From: Oscillospiraceae bacterium
GTDB lineage: Bacteria > Bacillota > Clostridia > Oscillospirales > Acutalibacteraceae
DNA: 7,630 nt
Assembly (NCBI GenBank): GCA_902761265.1
Contig: CACWJV010000181.1
Coordinates: forward strand, 1 to 7,630
Direction of reading: 5' to 3'
Made by a program: the position numbers and the translations under genes. The notes below the pieces were generated by a model. That model searched no databases. It was not told the DNA's origin and was given only the letters and a program-made list of their open reading frames with translations. Positions within the stretch are counted from its first letter, which is position 1, and every line of letters starts with the position of its first letter. Shown here one piece after another: positions 5,601 to 7,630 of the stretch.

Positions 5601-5622
5601 GCCGCCAATCTGGCGGCTTTTT
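5601..5622 (+). terminator. Orphan terminator-like hairpin
   Basis: GCCGCCA (5601-5607) and TGGCGGC (5611-5617) form a perfect 7-bp stem with an ATC loop, followed by TTTTT (5618-5622). It has full terminator form, yet no gene precedes it; the nearest upstream gene already ends in a strong terminator at 4978-5016. It could end an unrecognised short RNA from the hairpin region. Confidence 0.6.
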
Positions 5623-5663
5623 CTCACAACCGCTTGCTTTTTTTGCCGGAATATGGTACAGTA

Positions 5664-5808
5664 TGCTTGCGACATGAAAATTGAATATCGGCGTACCGGG
5701 ATATAGCTATCCCTATATTTGTAGTGGGTAAAGTATTTCAAAAAATGCTTTCTCAACCTCCACTATGAATATAGGGCTATGGAGATATTCAATTTTTGTG
5801 TCGCAGCA
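5664..5808. repeat. Long imperfect inverted repeat of about 145 nt
   Basis: The ends TGCTTGCGACA (5664-5674) and TGTCGCAGCA (5799-5808) are inverted copies. Inward, AAAATTGAATATC pairs with GATATTCAATTTT, and the 17-nt blocks at 5711-5727 and 5760-5776 (CCCTATATT/AATATAGGG cores) match at 15 of 17. The left arm carries about 14 extra bases between the blocks. The inner part, around AAAGTATTT/AATGCTTT, can also pair, so the whole could fold into one hairpin. No transposase is present. It is either a MITE-like insertion or a structured RNA. Confidence 0.65.
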
Positions 5809-5828
5809 AAAAAGAGATTGCATTTTTG

Positions 5829-5856
5829 GCGTCTCGTTTTTGCGGGGCGCTTTTTT
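5829..5856 (+). terminator. Second orphan terminator-like hairpin
   Basis: GCGTCTCG (5829-5836) pairs with CGGGGCGC (5843-5850), using two G-T pairs, around a 6-nt loop, followed by six Ts (5851-5856). It sits just after the long inverted repeat and 60 nt before the surface-protein promoter, so it may insulate that gene or end an RNA from the inverted repeat. Confidence 0.55.
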
Positions 5857-5879
5857 ATTTTAAATTTGCAATTCTGAAG

Positions 5880-5915
5880 TTCGTTCCCGAATTCGGGCAT
5901 TTCGTTCCGAATGGG
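5880..5915. promoter_or_regulatory. Duplicated palindromic motif upstream of the surface-protein promoter
   Basis: TTCGTTCCCGAAT (5880-5892), containing the perfect 12-bp palindrome CCCGAATTCGGG (5886-5897), is followed by a near copy, TTCGTTCCGAAT then GGG (5901-5915). The second copy ends directly against the -35 box. The arrangement suits two binding sites for one regulator; no regulator is identified. Confidence 0.4.
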
Positions 5916-5944
5916 TTGAAAAATGAACTTTTGAAGCTTATAAT
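5916..5944 (+). promoter_or_regulatory. SigA-type promoter of the surface-protein gene
   Basis: TTGAAA (5916-5921) and a perfect TATAAT (5939-5944) are spaced by exactly 17 nt. Transcription would start near 5951, leaving a short leader of about 24 nt that holds GGAGG at 5961-5965. Confidence 0.85.
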
Positions 5945-5974
5945 TTTTAAAAAAAGAAACGGAGGACAAATCAG

Positions 5975-7630
5975 ATGAAACACACAAAAAAGCTGTTTGC
6001 CGTTCTGCTCTCTGCGCTCATGCTTTTGAGCTGCGTTCCCTTTGCAGCAAGCGCGGAAGGCGAACCGGCCACGCCGACGGAGCCAACGGACTGGATCGAG
6101 ATCTATACCTATGAAGACCTCGACGACGTGCGCTACGACCTGACGGCAAACTACAAGCTCATGAACGACATTGACATGACCGAGTGGGTCAAGCCCGGCG
6201 GCGACTACGACTACTACGGGCAGGGCTGGAACCCCATCGGCAGCAAAAATATTTATGCCGATGACGCATTCACCGGCATCTTTGACGGCAACGGCCACAC
6301 CATTTCTGGCATGCGGATGAATGTGACGAAGTTCCCGTCGGGGACGGGCAACATCGTTTACTTCGGTCTGTTTGCACGTGTCAGCGGCACTGTGCGGAAC
6401 CTGACCGTGGCGGGCAGCATTACAGTAGATGATAGAAACTTTGGCAGTTACTATAACTATGCCGGCGGTATCGCGGCATTTTTGAATGAAACCGGTTTGA
6501 TCGAAAACTGCACGAACCGGGTGAAACTGAATGTATCCGGGAAATGTCACCAATATGTCGGCGGTGTCGTCGGTTGTGGATACGGCACAGTGAAAAACTG
6601 CAGAAATATTGCTTCGGTTTATGCGTATGCTTCTTCTTCTTATTATTCTTATGCTGCCGGAATTCTTGGCATCGGGAGTACTGATGCGCCACATCCCGGC
6701 AATACAACTTCGACCCTTAAAGCAAAGGTATACAACTGCGTGAACTCCGGGGACGTCACGGCAAAAGGGGGGTTATACGAGTACGCTGTTGCTTCCGGCA
6801 TTGCAAACTATGTGAAGGAAGTGCACAACTGCTATAATGTTGCAACGATCAAAACAGAGCAGTCTAACACGGGCAGCAGTAATTACACCGCCTTTAACAA
6901 CGGCATTGCGCACAATTCTTATGTTTATAACTGCTACAATATCGGTTCCGTGCCGAAGTGCGGAACATACAGCAACAACTATAACTACGCCATCACTGGT
7001 TATGGTTCCACCAACTGCTTCTACCTGAAAGGCAGCGGCATCACCTCCACCGGCGCGGTGGAAAAAACGGACGCCCAGCTCAAGCGTCAGATCCAGTTCA
7101 CCGGCTGGGACTTCGAAAACGTCTGGACGATGGAAGGTCGCGACGACTATTTCTATCCCGAGCTGCGCGACGTGGCGCTGCTGACGCCGGACGATCTCAA
7201 AACGCCGATCACCGGCGCAATCAAGCTGGACGGCGAAGCAGCCGCCGATGCGGTGCTCACCGTGAATACCGCGGAGCTTTTACCGGCAAACGCAACCGTC
7301 AGCTATAGCTGGAAGATCGACGACGCTGTGGTCAGCACCGCCAAAACCTACACCGTCAAAACCGAAGACCTCGGTAAAACGCTGGTCCTCACCGTCACCG
7401 GCACGGGCAACTACAAAGGCGAACTGACCTTGACCCGCGTTCTCGGCGAAGCGCACCAGCACACCGAGGAAATCATTCCCGGCACACTTGCCACCTGCAC
7501 CCAAAGCGGTCTGACCGACGGCAAAAAGTGCAGCGAATGCGGCGAGATCCTTGTGCCGCAGGAAGTGATCCCCGCCAAGGGTCACACCGAAGTGGTGTCG
7601 CCCGCTGTGCCGGCCACCTGTCTGGAAGCA
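5975..7630 (+). CDS. Secreted GLUG-motif surface protein with Ig-like domain and Cys/His repeats, 3' end outside window
   Basis: The first 552 codons are visible and remain open to the edge. GGAGG lies 9 nt before the ATG. Residues 1-27 are a signal peptide (KK, hydrophobic core, then ASA before Glu28); LLSC at 17-20 resembles a weak lipobox, so lipid anchoring is possible. Residues of about 40-350 look like a beta-helical GLUG region: FDGNGHTISGM, then GLUG-like GGIAAFLNETGLIENC (from 164) and GGVVGCGYGTVKNC (from 196). Cysteines in an N-C-x-N context recur at 179, 209, 255, 286 and 320, with NCF at 348. Residues of about 415-487 resemble an Ig-like repeat (SYSWKIDD to GNYKGELT). From His496 a 41-residue repeat begins with C508, C519xxC522 and GHT at 537; the next copy's Cys is 549. 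Such proteins are surface-exposed in gut Firmicutes; adhesion is inferred, function unknown. A sorting signal, if any, lies beyond the window. Confidence 0.88.
   Translation, partial: MKHTKKLFAVLLSALMLLSCVPFAASAEGEPATPTEPTDWIEIYTYEDLDDVRYDLTANYKLMNDIDMTEWVKPGGDYDYYGQGWNPIGSKNIYADDAFTGIFDGNGHTISGMRMNVTKFPSGTGNIVYFGLFARVSGTVRNLTVAGSITVDDRNFGSYYNYAGGIAAFLNETGLIENCTNRVKLNVSGKCHQYVGGVVGCGYGTVKNCRNIASVYAYASSSYYSYAAGILGIGSTDAPHPGNTTSTLKAKVYNCVNSGDVTAKGGLYEYAVASGIANYVKEVHNCYNVATIKTEQSNTGSSNYTAFNNGIAHNSYVYNCYNIGSVPKCGTYSNNYNYAITGYGSTNCFYLKGSGITSTGAVEKTDAQLKRQIQFTGWDFENVWTMEGRDDYFYPELRDVALLTPDDLKTPITGAIKLDGEAAADAVLTVNTAELLPANATVSYSWKIDDAVVSTAKTYTVKTEDLGKTLVLTVTGTGNYKGELTLTRVLGEAHQHTEEIIPGTLATCTQSGLTDGKKCSECGEILVPQEVIPAKGHTEVVSPAVPATCLEA

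Noticed and set aside
5664..5808. Riboswitch or T-box leader of the surface-protein gene
   Set aside because: A terminator-like hairpin and a separate consensus promoter (5916-5944) lie between it and the gene, and I recognise no riboswitch core.
5855..6694. Minus-strand open frame opposite the surface-protein gene
   Set aside because: The plus strand has a consensus promoter, GGAGG and a signal peptide, and stays open for 552 codons; the antisense frame has no recognisable motif.
7280..7585. Minus-strand 101-codon frame at the right edge
   Set aside because: Shadow of the Ig-like and Cys/His repeat coding sequence.

Overview
The window looks like a chromosomal segment of a gut-type anaerobic member of the Clostridia (Bacillota), most likely of the Oscillospirales/Ruminococcaceae kind. 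The reasons are a large NifJ-type pyruvate:ferredoxin oxidoreductase, strong AGGAGG-type ribosome binding sites, SigA-like promoters, GC-rich coding sequence with AT-rich promoter zones, a secreted GLUG/Cys-repeat surface protein, and intergenic spaces full of small hairpin and short tandem repeats. The taxonomic reading is inference, not a database result.

Layout. Positions 1-153 hold no convincing gene, only a weak terminator-like hairpin and an 8-nt-period repeat running into the next stop codon. A membrane-anchored calcineurin-like metallophosphoesterase lies on the minus strand (154-1146) with a good promoter at 1184-1213. A divergent intergenic region (1147-1443) carries both promoters back to back, a heptanucleotide repeat, and a dyad across the plus-strand promoter. 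The pyruvate:ferredoxin oxidoreductase gene (1444-4972, plus) is broken. Reading stops at 4497, just after the thiamine-pyrophosphate loop, and the remaining 162 codons continue in another frame. About 13 conserved codons are missing at the join (net loss of about 38 nt). A strong terminator follows at 4978-5016.

Positions 5017-5915 form a gene-free stretch of about 900 bases that is densely structured. It holds short tandem repeats, four REP-like hairpins with a GTAG foot in two inverted pairs, a run of tandem hairpins, a foldback element of about 166 nt, a long imperfect inverted repeat of about 145 nt, and two terminator-like hairpins with no gene in front of them. A duplicated palindromic motif then sits just upstream of a consensus promoter (5916-5944) for a secreted surface protein that starts at 5975 and runs off the right edge.

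The three genes do not form one pathway. The oxidoreductase is central fermentative metabolism (pyruvate to acetyl-CoA plus reduced ferredoxin), while the phosphoesterase and the surface protein act outside the membrane. The two observations most worth following up are the precise lesion in the oxidoreductase and the REP/BIME-like hairpin cluster. I do not see a recognisable new multi-gene system.
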